Origin: Sphingomonas soli NBRC 100801
GTDB taxonomy: Bacteria; Pseudomonadota; Alphaproteobacteria; Sphingomonadales; Sphingomonadaceae
NCBI RefSeq assembly: GCF_001591025.1
Contig: NZ_BCTZ01000003.1
Span: 248,001-312,000, forward strand
Direction: 5' to 3'
Length of the DNA: 64,000 nt
Shown in pieces: positions 12,066 through 22,141 of this stretch. The notes under the pieces were generated by a model. The model did no database searches and was not told the origin of the DNA. It was given only the letters and a program-made list of their open reading frames with translations. The position numbers and the translations under genes are program-made. The stretch's first letter is position 1. Each line of letters begins with the position of its first letter.

Positions 12066-13115
12066 GTGGCAAAAGCGCCAGCGAAGAAAGCAACGACCGA
12101 ACCTGCCAAGAGCAATCGCGAGCGCCCCAGCGAGCCGGAGCGGTACAAGGCCTCCAAGGAAGAGCTGCTCGAATTCTACAAGCAGATGTTGCTCATCCGC
12201 CGCTTCGAGGAGAAGGCCGGCCAGCTCTATGGCCTCGGCTTCATCGGCGGCTTCTGCCACCTTTATATCGGCCAGGAAGCCGTGGCCGTGGGTCTCCAGT
12301 CGGGTCTCGACGGTGACAAGGATTCGGTGATCACCGGCTATCGCGATCACGGCCACATGCTTGCCTATGGCATCGATCCCAAGGTGATCATGGCCGAGCT
12401 TACCGGGCGCGGGGCCGGCATCAGCCGCGGCAAGGGCGGCTCGATGCACATGTTCTCGACCGAGAAGAAGTTCTACGGCGGCCACGGCATCGTCGGCGCG
12501 CAGGTGTCGCTCGGCACCGGTCTCGCCTTCGCGCACAAGTATCGCGAGGATGGCGGCGTAGCGATGGCCTATTTCGGCGACGGCGCCGCGAACCAGGGCC
12601 AGGTCTATGAGAGCTTCAACATGGCCGAGCTGTGGAAGCTGCCGATCATCTATGTGATCGAGAACAACCAGTATGCCATGGGCACCAGCGTCAACCGTGC
12701 GTCGTCCGAGGATCAGCTCTACAAGCGCGGCGAGAGCTTCCGCATCCCGGGCATCCAGGTGGACGGCATGGACGTGCTCGCCTGCCGTGGCGCGGCCGAG
12801 GAAGCGCTCGCATGGGTGCGCGCGGGCAAGGGGCCGATCATCCTCGAGATGAAGACCTATCGCTATCGCGGCCACTCGATGTCCGATCCCGCCAAGTATC
12901 GCAGCCGCGAGGAAGTCCAGGCGGTTCGCGACAAGTCCGATCCGATCGAGGCGGTGAAGCGCGAGCTCGAGGCGATGGGCGTCAAGGAAGACGATCTCAA
13001 GCCGCTGGAGCAGGAGATCCGCAAGATCGTCAACGAGAGCGCGGACTTTGCTGAGTCCACGCCCGAACCGGATCCCGCTGAATTGTATACCGACGTGCTG
13101 GTGGAGTCGTACTGA
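12066..13115 (+). CDS. pdhA: Pyruvate dehydrogenase E1 component alpha subunit
   Basis: The alpha subunit binds thiamine pyrophosphate and decarboxylates pyruvate for transfer to lipoylated E2. The 349-residue protein has [19 protein letters not shown] near the N-terminus, the phosphorylation-loop region [15 protein letters not shown], and the ThDP motif [20 protein letters not shown] ... ENN (about 175-201). GTG start at 12066. pdhB begins two bases after its stop. The E2 and E3 genes are not adjacent in this window. Confidence 0.96.
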   Translation: MAKAPAKKATTEPAKSNRERPSEPERYKASKEELLEFYKQMLLIRRFEEKAGQLYGLGFIGGFCHLYIGQEAVAVGLQSGLDGDKDSVITGYRDHGHMLAYGIDPKVIMAELTGRGAGISRGKGGSMHMFSTEKKFYGGHGIVGAQVSLGTGLAFAHKYREDGGVAMAYFGDGAANQGQVYESFNMAELWKLPIIYVIENNQYAMGTSVNRASSEDQLYKRGESFRIPGIQVDGMDVLACRGAAEEALAWVRAGKGPIILEMKTYRYRGHSMSDPAKYRSREEVQAVRDKSDPIEAVKRELEAMGVKEDDLKPLEQEIRKIVNESADFAESTPEPDPAELYTDVLVESY

Positions 13116-13116
13116 G

Positions 13117-14505
13117 ATGGCGATCGAACTGAAGATGCCGGCGCTGTCGCCCACGATGGAAGAGGGCACGCTCGCCAAGTGGCTCGTCAAGGAAGGCGAC
13201 TTCGTGAAGTCGGGCGATATCCTGGCGGAAATCGAGACCGACAAGGCGACGATGGAATTCGAAGCGGTGGATGAAGGCACCATCGCCTCGATCCTGGTTG
13301 CCGAGGGCACCGACAATGTGAAGGTCGGCACCGTTATCGCGATGGTCGCCGGGGAAGGGGAAGATGCGTCCTCGCCCGCACCCGCGCCAGCCGCCGAAGC
13401 GCCTGCCCAGGAGCAGAAGGCCGGGGAATCCGAAGCACCTGCGCCCAAGAAGGCGGAAAGCGGCACCCAGCAGCTCGCCAGCAGCAAGGCCTCGACCGTC
13501 TCCGATCCGGCGATCCCCGAAGGCACCGAGATGGTGAAGACCACCGTCCGCGAGGCTTTGCGGGACGCCATGGCCGAGGAAATGCGCGCCGACGACCGCA
13601 TCTTCGTAATGGGTGAGGAAGTCGCCGAGTATCAGGGCGCGTACAAGGTCACGCAGGGCCTGCTCGACGAGTTCGGCCCCAAGCGCGTGATCGACACCCC
13701 GATCACCGAATATGGCTTTGCCGGCATCGGCACGGGCGCGGCGATGGGCGGTTTGCGCCCGATCGTTGAGTTCATGACGTTCAACTTCGCCATGCAGGCG
13801 ATCGACCACATCATCAATTCGGCCGCCAAGACCAATTACATGTCCGGCGGCCAGATGCGCTGCCCGATCGTGTTCCGTGGCCCCAATGGCGCGGCCTCGC
13901 GCGTCGGCGCGCAGCACTCGCAGAATTACGCCCCCTGGTATGCCAGCGTCCCCGGCCTGATCGTGATCGCGCCCTATGACGCCGCCGACGCCAAGGGCCT
14001 GCTAAAGGCCGCGATCCGCAGCGAAGACCCCGTCGTCTTCCTCGAGAACGAGCTTCTCTATGGCCGCAGCTTCGATGTGCCCAGGCTCGACGATCACGTC
14101 CTGCCGATCGGCAAGGCGCGCATCGTGCGTGCGGGCAAGGACGTGACGCTGGTCAGCTATTCGATCGGCGTGGGCGTCAGCCTGGAAGCCGCCGAGACGC
14201 TGGCGGGTGAGGGGATCGATTGCGAGGTCATCGATCTGCGCACCCTGCGCCCGCTCGATACAGCGACGGTGCTGGAAAGCCTCAAGAAGACCAACCGCCT
14301 CGTCGTGGTCGAGGAAGGCTGGCCGACCTGCTCGATCGCGAGCGAGATCACCGCGGTCGTGATGGAGCAGGGCTTCGACGATCTCGATGCCCCGGTTCTG
14401 CGCGTCACCAACGAGGATGTGCCACTGCCCTACGCCGCGAACCTCGAAAAGCTTGCCTTGATCGACGCTGCAAAGGTCGTCGCCACGGTCAAGAAGATCG
14501 CCTGA
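13117..14505 (+). CDS. pdhB: Pyruvate dehydrogenase E1 component beta subunit with N-terminal lipoyl domain
   Basis: A 462-residue protein. Residues 1-80 are a lipoyl domain ([20 protein letters not shown]) with the lipoylated Lys in [17 protein letters not shown]. An Ala/Pro/Glu-rich linker (about 85-130) leads to the E1 beta transketolase-like domain ([40 protein letters not shown]) and the C-terminal domain ([20 protein letters not shown]). A lipoyl domain on E1 beta is characteristic of alphaproteobacteria. The ATG at 13117 lies two bases after the pdhA stop. Confidence 0.96.
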   Translation: MAIELKMPALSPTMEEGTLAKWLVKEGDFVKSGDILAEIETDKATMEFEAVDEGTIASILVAEGTDNVKVGTVIAMVAGEGEDASSPAPAPAAEAPAQEQKAGESEAPAPKKAESGTQQLASSKASTVSDPAIPEGTEMVKTTVREALRDAMAEEMRADDRIFVMGEEVAEYQGAYKVTQGLLDEFGPKRVIDTPITEYGFAGIGTGAAMGGLRPIVEFMTFNFAMQAIDHIINSAAKTNYMSGGQMRCPIVFRGPNGAASRVGAQHSQNYAPWYASVPGLIVIAPYDAADAKGLLKAAIRSEDPVVFLENELLYGRSFDVPRLDDHVLPIGKARIVRAGKDVTLVSYSIGVGVSLEAAETLAGEGIDCEVIDLRTLRPLDTATVLESLKKTNRLVVVEEGWPTCSIASEITAVVMEQGFDDLDAPVLRVTNEDVPLPYAANLEKLALIDAAKVVATVKKIA

Positions 14506-14530
14506 CGCCTCGGCCCCGGTGCATGATGAA

Positions 14531-14566
14531 AGGGGGGGCGGTCCGGAAACGGGCCGCCCTTTGCTT
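14531..14566. terminator. Bidirectional terminator between pdhB and the TadE-like genes
   Basis: Stem GGGCGGTCCG (14536-14545), loop GAAA, stem CGGGCCGCCC (14550-14559), then TTTGCTT. It lies between two convergent genes and can serve both. Confidence 0.8.
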
Positions 14567-14568
14567 GT

Positions 14569-15258
14569 TCAGCTGTTGTAGAGGTTGCAGGTCGATCGCG
14601 TCGCCGCAGGTGCCGGGTTATAGATCTGCGCATAGTCGCGATTGTCGCGAACGATGAACGACGCGATGTAATGCAGCCGCTGGGGCGACCCGAACCAGCC
14701 ATTGCCCACCAGCGGCGTATAGAGATAATTCACCTCGACGAACATCACCCCGGCCCCGGCCGGCGCGTTCACCTGCGCCCCGGCATCGCCCATGCCGTTG
14801 GGGGCCAGCGTACCCGCATTGGAAGCGTCGGCGGTCGTGCCGGCGGTCACCGTGGTGGTGCCATAGCTCGAATCATAGCCGCTGCCGTTCTTCCTCCCCA
14901 TGCAGCGCTGCCAGTGGATGCGCTGCGTCCCGCCGATATTCTCCAGGCTCGACAGGATCACGCGGCCATTCTCGGTCAGGTCGATGCTCTGCCCGTGCAA
15001 TCGCGTCGCCTGCAGCACGTCGTTGATATCGGCCTCGCGCAGCTGCACGGTCGCCTGGCCGGTATAGAGGCCCACGCGTGAGGCGTTGTCGGCCAGCTCC
15101 AGCGCAAGCTGGCTCAGCCGCTGGTTGACGATGGCTAGGTTGGTCAGCTCGACGCCCCATAGGCCAGCGGTCAGGAACAGCGGCAGCCCGAGCGCGAACT
15201 CGAGCAATGCCGTTCCCGAACGGTCACCGCGCAGGCGGCGCAGGAAGCGCTTCATCAT
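14569..15258 (-). CDS. TadE-like pseudopilin family protein
   Basis: A 229-residue protein with the TadE N-terminal signature: a basic stretch (KRFLRRLRGDRSG) then TALLEFALGLPLFLTAGLWG, where Glu follows the prepilin-like cleavage region. The rest is an extracytoplasmic domain with two Cys (QRCMGRK, STCNLYNS). TadE-like minor pilins act in Flp/Tad pilus assembly. Two in-frame ATGs at 15258 and 15255 are possible; the first overlaps the preceding stop. Third gene of a three-gene block. Confidence 0.85.
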   Translation of the reverse strand: MMKRFLRRLRGDRSGTALLEFALGLPLFLTAGLWGVELTNLAIVNQRLSQLALELADNASRVGLYTGQATVQLREADINDVLQATRLHGQSIDLTENGRVILSSLENIGGTQRIHWQRCMGRKNGSGYDSSYGTTTVTAGTTADASNAGTLAPNGMGDAGAQVNAPAGAGVMFVEVNYLYTPLVGNGWFGSPQRLHYIASFIVRDNRDYAQIYNPAPAATRSTCNLYNS

Positions 15259-15839
15259 GAGCATCGCACCACGACCGTGGGGATCGACTGGGTGGCGAAG
15301 GGCTGGTTCTTGAGCAGGGTCTTGGCCGACACCGTCTCGGTGGAGGACCAGCCGAGCAGCTTGCCCAGCGGGAATATCCGCGGATAGGTCGCAGTCACGG
15401 TATATAGCGTCACATCGTTCGCGCCGCCCTGGCCCTCTCTGCCCGGATCCGCATCCCACCGCATGTTGGCGTTGACGTCGTCATAGCATTCCGTGGCGTC
15501 GCGAATGCCGTTGCCGTTTGTGTCGGTGAAGCGCTCGGGTCTGATGTTGCCGAACGTGGAATAGCTTCTTCGATCGAACGTCACGGTGGCGCGGTTGGCG
15601 ACCTGCTTGACGGCTGCTTCCACCTTGGCGTCGATGGTCGCCGTCGTCGCGCCCTCGATGCCCGAATCGCGACCCGCCTTCTGGATCGCGCCTTCCAGCA
15701 CGGCGCGGGCATATGCCTGGTACGACAGGTCCATCAGCCCTAGCAGCATCATGACCAAAACGGGCGCCAGGATCGCGAATTCCGTGGCGGCCACGCCACG
15801 CCGGTCGCGCAACAACCTATTGGGGAAACGAGCCCGCAT
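15255..15839 (-). CDS. TadE-like pseudopilin family protein
   Basis: A 194-residue protein. The N-terminal RLLRDRRGVAATEFAILAPV (about 8-27) followed by LVMMLLGLMDLSYQAYARAV is a clear TadE signature. The extracytoplasmic part contains DTNGNGIRDATECYDDVNAN, which looks like a calcium-binding type-3-repeat-like loop. The start is the ATG at 15839 that shares one base with the preceding stop (TGATG); the frame upstream of it is antisense to the VWA gene. Confidence 0.85.
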   Translation of the reverse strand: MRARFPNRLLRDRRGVAATEFAILAPVLVMMLLGLMDLSYQAYARAVLEGAIQKAGRDSGIEGATTATIDAKVEAAVKQVANRATVTFDRRSYSTFGNIRPERFTDTNGNGIRDATECYDDVNANMRWDADPGREGQGGANDVTLYTVTATYPRIFPLGKLLGWSSTETVSAKTLLKNQPFATQSIPTVVVRCS

Positions 15840-17674
15840 CACTTGGACACCCGCAGCATCGCGACGCGCGAGGCGATCGTCTGGAAGGCGGTGTTGAGCT
15901 GCGCGTCGCTCGAAGCGGTGAACGCGTTTCCGGAGCTGGATGCGCATTGCTGCAGTTCGCTCGTCAGCCCGGATCCGAATGCAATCACCCATACGGTGAT
16001 GTTGCGGTTCTTCGCGGCCTCGCACTCGGCAAGGAAGCGTGCGTTGTGGCGTGCGGTCTGGGTCGAGGTGTTGGTGCCCGTTACGCGCCGGTCATAGCGC
16101 TCATATCCATACATCCCATAGATATCGAGGTTCGGCGACATCTCGCCGTCGGTCATGAAGACCAGGTGGCGGATCGGGGTCTTGCGGCCGGGCCATGCCG
16201 CCGTGTCGCTCGCAAACGGGCCGTCGGGTGCCAGGAATCGGGTGCCCCAGATGAATCCGGTATCGTGATAGGTGCCGCCCATCGGCCGGAAGTCGGGATC
16301 GTTCAGATAATTGCTAACGTCGTTGCGGCTCATCACGCCCAGACGCTTGGCTTCCTTGCCGCAGCTCACATAGCCAGACGACATCTTGGACGCGATCGAT
16401 TCATAGGAGCTGCCGCTCGCGGTCGAGGCGGTGACTTCGACGGTGCCCAGATTGTTGTTCCGCTCATAGATGATGTCGGGCCACATCGGACGCCACCGGC
16501 TTGCCGTGTCGGTCGGCATCAGATCGGGATCGAGATCCGCGGGCAGCGAGGTCTGGCTGAATGAAGAATCAGCCGTCGTATCGCGCTCCTCGATGCAGCC
16601 CTGCCATTTGCTGGTGCTGCTGTCCCAGGTGCTGGGATTGTTGACCCAGCCTCCCAGCACGAACTGCGAGATATCCACCGACAGCGGGCCAAAGCGGTAC
16701 ATCAGCTCCATGCTTTGCGTGGTTACGACACAGCGGCCCCCGTTGGACGAAGTCCAGCTCACCGTCTTGTAGGTAACCCGGTTGTTGTAATCGTAGCCGG
16801 TCGACGGCGAGCGCGACGCATAGCCGTTGCAGGTGTTCTGTGAGGTGTTGGTGTAGGTGGTGGACGACGAAGAGCCGTAATTCCGCTCGAACGGCACCCG
16901 CGATGAATAGGTATGCGTGTCCGTGTTCAGGAACGAGCTCGGAATGATCTTCCCGACATTGACGGTCGAAGTATAGGGCACGAAGCCGTAGCGGATCTTG
17001 GTGGTAGAGTCCGCCGAGGCCGCCAGCGTGTCATAGAAGTTCAGCACGGAGGTGCGCAGCGCCTTGATCCGGGCGTTGCTCTTTTCGGCAGTGTAATAGC
17101 CCGTCGTGCCGTCGCTGCGAGTATAGGAGTAGACCGATTGGCCGCTCATATTGGTATCGCTGGCGGCATAGGCCATCGAACCGGTCGTATCGAGCACGAA
17201 CATCACATCGAGGTCGGCTACGTCGAAGCGCGCTTCGCACACCACCGAAACCGTGTTGTCGCCAAAGCCCATCATCGAAGTCAGCGTCATCGGCACGGTC
17301 GCGCTGGCCGCGCCTGCGACTTGATTGTCGGCGGTCTTGCTGGGGGTGAACGTCACCGCAGACGATGCAAACATGCCCGTCTTGAAATTATTCCGGAAGA
17401 AATTCTGCGCCTGGGTCGCAGCATTGCTGTCGAGCGTGCTCGATGCGCTGGTGACCATGAACTTCCGGCCGGCCAGAACGCCCGCGTCACAGGCCTGTTG
17501 CAAACGCACCTTGACCACGTAGAGACGGGCGGTGTCCACCGCCGAGCCGACAATACCGAGCAACGGGATGAGCGCCACCGCGATCATCGCCAGCGTGTTG
17601 CCGCGCTGGTCGCGCGCGAGCCGCGTCAGGAAGCCGCGAAAACCCGCCCCATTTCGATTTCCGAATGCAGCCAT
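15839..17674 (-). CDS. TadG-like pilus-assembly protein with von Willebrand A domain
   Basis: A 611-residue protein. The N-terminal TadG-type segment RLARDQRGNTLAMIAVALIP and following membrane helix (about 18-52) lead to a large extracellular part with a VWA domain: DLDVMFVLDTTGSMAYA gives the MIDAS DxTGS motif near residue 158, and HLVFMTDGEMSPN and VWVIAFGSGLTSELQQCASS supply later MIDAS elements. The middle is rich in Ser, Thr, Tyr and Asn, as in adhesins. First gene of the block; no Flp pilin, prepilin peptidase or ATPase gene is nearby. Confidence 0.87.
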   Translation of the reverse strand: MAAFGNRNGAGFRGFLTRLARDQRGNTLAMIAVALIPLLGIVGSAVDTARLYVVKVRLQQACDAGVLAGRKFMVTSASSTLDSNAATQAQNFFRNNFKTGMFASSAVTFTPSKTADNQVAGAASATVPMTLTSMMGFGDNTVSVVCEARFDVADLDVMFVLDTTGSMAYAASDTNMSGQSVYSYTRSDGTTGYYTAEKSNARIKALRTSVLNFYDTLAASADSTTKIRYGFVPYTSTVNVGKIIPSSFLNTDTHTYSSRVPFERNYGSSSSTTYTNTSQNTCNGYASRSPSTGYDYNNRVTYKTVSWTSSNGGRCVVTTQSMELMYRFGPLSVDISQFVLGGWVNNPSTWDSSTSKWQGCIEERDTTADSSFSQTSLPADLDPDLMPTDTASRWRPMWPDIIYERNNNLGTVEVTASTASGSSYESIASKMSSGYVSCGKEAKRLGVMSRNDVSNYLNDPDFRPMGGTYHDTGFIWGTRFLAPDGPFASDTAAWPGRKTPIRHLVFMTDGEMSPNLDIYGMYGYERYDRRVTGTNTSTQTARHNARFLAECEAAKNRNITVWVIAFGSGLTSELQQCASSSGNAFTASSDAQLNTAFQTIASRVAMLRVSK

Positions 17675-17760
17675 GCAGAAAATTCTTCCCCGATCCGGCA
17701 GGGATATGCGGCACGTTACGTTAATTTCAGGTCAATTCGCAGGCTTAACCCGAGGTAATT

Positions 17761-18420
17761 GTGGAGGTTGATAACCCCGAACGTGCGCTTGCGCTCAGCT
17801 ATGCCGACAGGGGGCGCGAAGCCTTGGCGTCGCTGCTTGCGCTGGACGATGCTCTGGCCAAGCTGCTGCGCACCACCAGCGAGCCTGCGCTCGGGCAGAT
17901 GCGGCTGGCCTGGTGGCGGGAATCGCTGGAGCGGCTCGATACCGCGCCTGCGCCTGCCGAGCCGGTGTTGCGCGCGGTTGCGGCCGAAGTGCTGCCGCTC
18001 GGCGTGACCGGGGCCTCGCTAGTGCCCGTCGTCCATGGCTGGGAAGTGCTGGTGGAGGAAGAGCATCTCGATGCCGATGCCCTGCGTCGCTTTGGCGAGG
18101 GGCGGGGGCATCTCTTCCACGCGGCGGGCAAGGCGTTGGGGTCGGTTGACGATCCGCTGGCCCAGGCGGGCCGGGGCTGGGCGCTCGCCGATCTCGCGGG
18201 CAATCTCAGCGCTCCGGCCGAGGCCGCCGAAGCCCGCGCCCAGGCTGCGCCCTTGCTCGCCATGGCAACCTCAGCGCGCTGGAGCCGCCCGGCGCGCGCC
18301 TTGGGCGCGATGGCGCATCTGGCGCGGATGGACCTTGCCTTGCCAGCGGGGAGCGCGCCACCGATCGGCGCGCCCGCGCGGGTGGGCCGCCTGCTCTGGC
18401 ACCGTCTGACTGGACGATAG
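17761..18420 (+). CDS. Squalene/phytoene synthase-like protein, reduced
   Basis: A 219-residue protein from a GTG with GAGG upstream. The segment ALSYADRGREALASLLALDD and MRLAWWRESLERLD match the N-terminal part of squalene/phytoene synthase relatives, including NDUFAF6-like proteins. The two Asp-rich DxxxD prenyl-diphosphate motifs are not apparent and it is shorter than real synthases (about 280-350). It is probably a non-enzymatic relative; NDUFAF6-type assembly of respiratory complex I is one known role in the family. It diverges from the TadG-like gene. Confidence 0.75.
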   Translation: MEVDNPERALALSYADRGREALASLLALDDALAKLLRTTSEPALGQMRLAWWRESLERLDTAPAPAEPVLRAVAAEVLPLGVTGASLVPVVHGWEVLVEEEHLDADALRRFGEGRGHLFHAAGKALGSVDDPLAQAGRGWALADLAGNLSAPAEAAEARAQAAPLLAMATSARWSRPARALGAMAHLARMDLALPAGSAPPIGAPARVGRLLWHRLTGR

Positions 18421-18467
18421 CTGCCTTGCCGGTCTAGCCTGACGTCAAGACGGCGGGGGACGGGCCT

Positions 18468-18941
18468 ATGTGGCGGTATTTCGTTGGTGCGGGCGGAGCG
18501 TTGCTGCTGGCTGTGGCGGGCATGTTCCTCTTTCGCGGAACCGCCGCGCAGCAGCCTTTGGTCCCGCCGCCACCCGCCGCCGCCGTTGCCTCAGAGGAAG
18601 AGGCCCTGCCGGATGAGGCACCCTCCGCCTCGGCCAAGACCCGCGAGCAGAAGCGCTTCGATCGCTATGACAAGGACCGCAACGACGCGATCACCCGCGA
18701 CGAATATCTCGCCTCCCGGCGAAAGGCGTTCGCCAAGCTCGATATCAATGGCGATGGCAAGCTCGGCTTCGATGAATGGGCCGCAAAGACGACGGCCCGG
18801 TTCACCGGGGCAGACAAGGACAAGTCCGGGACCCTCACTCGCGCCGAGTTCCTCACCACTGCCCCCAAGCGCAAGCCCGCCAAACCCAAATGCGCCTGCC
18901 CGAAACCGGCTGCCGCTGCTGGGGAGGATGCTGAGGAATAA
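18468..18941 (+). CDS. Secreted or membrane-anchored EF-hand protein
   Basis: A 157-residue protein with an N-terminal signal or anchor (ALLLAVAGMFLFRGTAA) and a Pro/Ala linker. Three EF-hand loops follow: DKDRNDAITRDE, DINGDGKLGFDE and DKDKSGTLTRAE, each with acidic residues at loop positions 1, 3, 5 and 12 or conservative changes. The tail is Lys/Pro/Cys-rich (KPKCACPKP). It is probably a periplasmic calcium-binding protein of unknown role, typical of sphingomonads. Confidence 0.85.
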   Translation: MWRYFVGAGGALLLAVAGMFLFRGTAAQQPLVPPPPAAAVASEEEALPDEAPSASAKTREQKRFDRYDKDRNDAITRDEYLASRRKAFAKLDINGDGKLGFDEWAAKTTARFTGADKDKSGTLTRAEFLTTAPKRKPAKPKCACPKPAAAAGEDAEE

Positions 18942-18968
18942 CCCGGACCCCAAGGTAAAAACCTACGT

Positions 18969-19193
18969 CGCCCCGGCCTTGAGCCGGGGCCCCGCTTCTT
19001 CCTTGATCCCCGCAGGTGCTGCGCGACCCCTCCTTCGTCCGCTCCACCTTTACCCTTGCAATGTAGGATTTCGCCTGCTTGGCTCAGCCGGTCGGCATTG
19101 CCGATTGCTCTTTGAAATCGTCAGCCGCAGCCGCTCCGCCGCCGCAACCTTCGCGGACGCTAGCGGCGTTCTTGGTGTCACCTTAGTGTAACC
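18969..19193. repeat. Intergenic repeats downstream of trmFO
   Basis: CCCCGGCCTTGAGCCGGGG (about 18974-18992) forms a hairpin. At 19166-19193 a 27-base element containing TTCTTGGTGTCACCTTAGTG matches 23783-23809 in inverted orientation with two mismatches. No gene is convincing in the 252-bp gap. Confidence 0.6.
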
Positions 19194-20519
19194 TTAGGCC
19201 GCGAGCCATGCCGCGAACGCGTCGCGCGCCCGGGCCGTGTAGAGCAGCTTGCGGTCCGCCTTCTTGCTCTTGCCCGGGATTGGCGGGAACAGCCCGAAAT
19301 TGACGTTCATCGGCTGGTAGGTCTCCACTTCCGCCTCGCCGGTGATGTGCGCCAGCAACGCGCCCAGCGCCGTTTCGCGCGGTGGTGGCGTGATCGCCTT
19401 GCCGCCCAGTTCCGCCGCTGCAAAGCGCCCCGCCAGCATCCCGATCGACGCGCTTTCGACATAGCCTTCGCAACCGGTGATCTGCCCGGCGAAGCGGATG
19501 TTCGGCCGCGCCTTCAGCCGCAGCGTCGGATCGAGCAGCTCGGGCGACTTGATGAAGGTGTTGCGGTGCAGCCCGCCGAGCCGCGCGAACTCGGCATTCT
19601 CCAGCCCGGGGACGGTGCGGAACAGGCGGACTTGCTCGGCATATTTGAGCTTGGTCTGGAAGCCGACCATGTTCCACAGCGTGCCGTCGGCATTGTCTTG
19701 CCGAAGCTGTACGGCGGCATAGGGCCAGCGCCCGGTGCGCGGATCGTCGAGCCCCACGCCCTTCATCGGCCCGAAGCGCGGGGTATCGATGCCGCGCTCG
19801 GCCATCACTTCGATGGGCATGCACCCTTCGAAATAGGGCACATTCTCCCACTCGCGGAACTCGGTCTTCTCCCCATCGAGCAGCCCCTGGACGAAGGTCA
19901 GGTATTGCTCCTTGTCGAGCGGGCAGTTGATATAATCCTTGCCCGTGCCGCCGGGCCCCACCTTGTCCCACCGCGACTGGTACCAGGCCGTGTCGAAGTT
20001 GATGCTTTCGAAGTGCACGATCGGCGCAATGGCGTCGAAAAAGGCCAGGCTCTCCTTGCCCGTCGCCGCGCCGATATCTTCGGCAAGGCCGGGCGCCGTC
20101 AGCGGCCCGGTGGCCACGATGGCAAGTCCTTCCGAGGGCAGGGTATCAATCCGTTCGCGGACGATCTCGATGTTCGGATGCCCCGTCAATGCCGCCGTGA
20201 CGCCATCGGCAAACCCGTCGCGGTCCACCGCCAGTGCCGATCCCGCAGGCACCTGATGCTTGTCGGCCTGAGCAAAGATCAGCGAGCCGAGCTGGCGCAT
20301 CTCGGCATGGAGGAGGCCCACCGCGTTGCGCTCGGCATCGTCGGAGCGGAAGCTGTTGGAGCAGACGAGCTCTGCCAGCCGGTCGCTCTGGTGCGCAGGC
20401 GTCATGTCGCCGCCGCCCCGCATTTCGGAGAGGCGAACCTTGTAGCCTGCATTTGCGAGTTGCCAGGCAGCCTCGGAGCCGGCGAGCCCGCCGCCGATGA
20501 TGTGAACGTCGTGTGTCAT
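19194..20519 (-). CDS. trmFO: Methylenetetrahydrofolate-tRNA (uracil-54-C5) methyltransferase TrmFO
   Basis: TrmFO uses FAD and methylenetetrahydrofolate to form ribothymidine at position 54 of tRNA. The 441-residue protein starts with the FAD-binding motif [18 protein letters not shown] and has family segments [51 protein letters not shown] and [19 protein letters not shown], where the Cys belongs to the catalytic region. Length and motifs are normal. It diverges from the YhhN gene. Confidence 0.96.
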   Translation of the reverse strand: MTHDVHIIGGGLAGSEAAWQLANAGYKVRLSEMRGGGDMTPAHQSDRLAELVCSNSFRSDDAERNAVGLLHAEMRQLGSLIFAQADKHQVPAGSALAVDRDGFADGVTAALTGHPNIEIVRERIDTLPSEGLAIVATGPLTAPGLAEDIGAATGKESLAFFDAIAPIVHFESINFDTAWYQSRWDKVGPGGTGKDYINCPLDKEQYLTFVQGLLDGEKTEFREWENVPYFEGCMPIEVMAERGIDTPRFGPMKGVGLDDPRTGRWPYAAVQLRQDNADGTLWNMVGFQTKLKYAEQVRLFRTVPGLENAEFARLGGLHRNTFIKSPELLDPTLRLKARPNIRFAGQITGCEGYVESASIGMLAGRFAAAELGGKAITPPPRETALGALLAHITGEAEVETYQPMNVNFGLFPPIPGKSKKADRKLLYTARARDAFAAWLAA

Positions 20520-20572
20520 TGCCCGAGCCGATAGCCGGGCCGGCGCGGGATGACAAAGGGAACGGGGCCGTT

Positions 20573-21208
20573 ATGTTCAGCGGGATGAAGCTTCGCCCCA
20601 TCGACTGGTTGTTCGTCGCCGCGCTGATCTGTGGCGCCAGCTATTACGCCGAGCATTGGCTCCAGCTCGACAGCCCGCTCGCCACGATCTGGAAGGGCTC
20701 CGGCGTGAGCCTGCTCGCGCTCTGGGCCTTTGCACGGGGCCGCCCTTGGATCGGGCTAGTGCTGGCATTCGGCGCGCTCGGCGACATGCTGCTCGATGCG
20801 GTCGGGCTTGAGGTCGGCGCGGTGGCGTTTCTCATCGGGCATGTGCTCGCGCTCGGCTTCTTCTGGCGCAGCCGCAGGGCGCATTGGTTCGTCCCCGTGC
20901 TTGGTGCCGCGGCCGTGTCGCTGGCCTCCTATCTGCTCGCCGGCGGTTCCGGCGTGGCGCTTTACGGCTTTGGGCTTGGCGCGATGGCCGGGGCGGCGCT
21001 GGTCAGCCGCTTCCAGATCGCGACGGTGGGGCTGGGGGCGCTGCTCTTCGTGGTCTCTGACCTGCTGATCTTCGCCGTGATCGGGCCGATGGCGGACTCC
21101 CCGATCCCGGGTCTGCTGATCTGGCCGACCTATTTCGCGGGTCAGGCGTTGATCGCCTGGGGCGTGGTGACGGAGATGGCGCGTGAAGGTGTACACGATC
21201 GGGTATGA
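20573..21208 (+). CDS. YhhN/TMEM86 family membrane protein (lysoplasmalogenase-like)
   Basis: About 211 residues with eight hydrophobic helices. Conserved family features include FGALGDMLLD (Asp residues in TM3), FLIGHVLALGFFW and LLFVVSDLLIFAV (Ser/Asp). Eukaryotic TMEM86 hydrolyses lysoplasmalogen; bacterial YhhN function is less certain. The start may be ATG 20573 or 20585. The 3' end overlaps the DUF488 gene by 26 bases, implying co-transcription. Confidence 0.85.
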   Translation: MFSGMKLRPIDWLFVAALICGASYYAEHWLQLDSPLATIWKGSGVSLLALWAFARGRPWIGLVLAFGALGDMLLDAVGLEVGAVAFLIGHVLALGFFWRSRRAHWFVPVLGAAAVSLASYLLAGGSGVALYGFGLGAMAGAALVSRFQIATVGLGALLFVVSDLLIFAVIGPMADSPIPGLLIWPTYFAGQALIAWGVVTEMAREGVHDRV

Positions 21209-21614
21209 AGCCACGACGATGGCGGAGTTCATCGCGGCGCTGAAGGGCGCAGGGGTGGAGCGGCTGATCGACGTGCGCGCGCTGCCCCTGTCGCGCCGCC
21301 CGGGCTTCTCCAAGAACATCCTCGCCGCGACCCTGAAGGAGGCCGGGGTGGAATATGTCCACCTCAAGAACCTCGGCACGCCCAAGCTCGGGCGCGATGC
21401 CGCCAAGAAGGGCGATGTCGCGACGCTGGAGGCGGTGTACGAGACGCAGCTTGGCTTGCCCGAGGCGCAGGCGGAAGCGGCGCAGATGCGAGCCCTGGCG
21501 GCGGAGAAGCCGAGCGCTCTGCTCTGCTATGAGCGCAACCCCGAACACTGCCACCGCACCCTGTTGCTGGAGGCGGAGGGCGAGGGGATGGAGGTAGTGG
21601 ACCTTTATCCCTGA
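21183..21614 (+). CDS. DUF488 family protein
   Basis: A 143-residue protein from a GTG inside the end of the YhhN gene. Family hallmarks are [34 protein letters not shown], and the C-terminal [16 protein letters not shown] with Cys-x-x-x-x-x-x-Cys-His-R. Function is unknown. The end is convergent with rluE and overlaps it by about 10 bases. Confidence 0.92.
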   Translation: MKVYTIGYEATTMAEFIAALKGAGVERLIDVRALPLSRRPGFSKNILAATLKEAGVEYVHLKNLGTPKLGRDAAKKGDVATLEAVYETQLGLPEAQAEAAQMRALAAEKPSALLCYERNPEHCHRTLLLEAEGEGMEVVDLYP

Positions 21615-22141
21615 ATGGCCTCGCGCCACTGCCCGGGCTGAAGGTCAGCCAGCGACCACTCCCCGATCTGCCAGCGGATCAGGCGGAGCGTGGGATAGCC
21701 CACCGCAGCGGTCATCCGCCGCACCTGGCGGTTGCGGCCTTCGCGGATGGTGAGGCGTACCCAGCTGTCGGGGATGGACTTGCGGACGCGGATCGGCGGG
21801 TTGCGGGGCCAGAGCGCGGGATCGTCGATGCGCTCGGCAAAAGCGGGGAGGGTGAGGCCGTCCTTGAGCTGGACGCCGCGGCGGAGTTGGGCGAGTGCGC
21901 CCTCGTCGGGCTCCCCTTCGACCTGAACTAGGTAGGTCTTGGGCAGCTTGTACTTCGGATCGGCGATGCGCGCCTGGAGGCGGCCATTGTCGGTGAGGAG
22001 CAGCAGCCCCTCGCTGTCTCGATCGAGCCGCCCGGCGGGATAGACGCCGGGCACGTCGACGAAGTGCGACAGGTTCGGGCGGTTCAGTTCGTCGGTGAAC
22101 TGGCAGAGGACATCATAGGGCTTGTTGAGGAGGATCAGCAT
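21605..22141 (-). CDS. rluE: 23S rRNA pseudouridine synthase RluE-like
   Basis: A 178-residue protein of the RsuA/RluB/E/F family. RluE-like features are [17 protein letters not shown] at the N-terminus, the catalytic Asp motif [47 protein letters not shown] and [20 protein letters not shown]. Like RluE it lacks an S4 domain. RluE modifies U2457 of 23S rRNA in E. coli. The start (ATG at 22141) overlaps the end of the preceding FAD-dehydrogenase gene by 7 bases. Confidence 0.92.
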   Translation of the reverse strand: MLILLNKPYDVLCQFTDELNRPNLSHFVDVPGVYPAGRLDRDSEGLLLLTDNGRLQARIADPKYKLPKTYLVQVEGEPDEGALAQLRRGVQLKDGLTLPAFAERIDDPALWPRNPPIRVRKSIPDSWVRLTIREGRNRQVRRMTAAVGYPTLRLIRWQIGEWSLADLQPGQWREAIQG

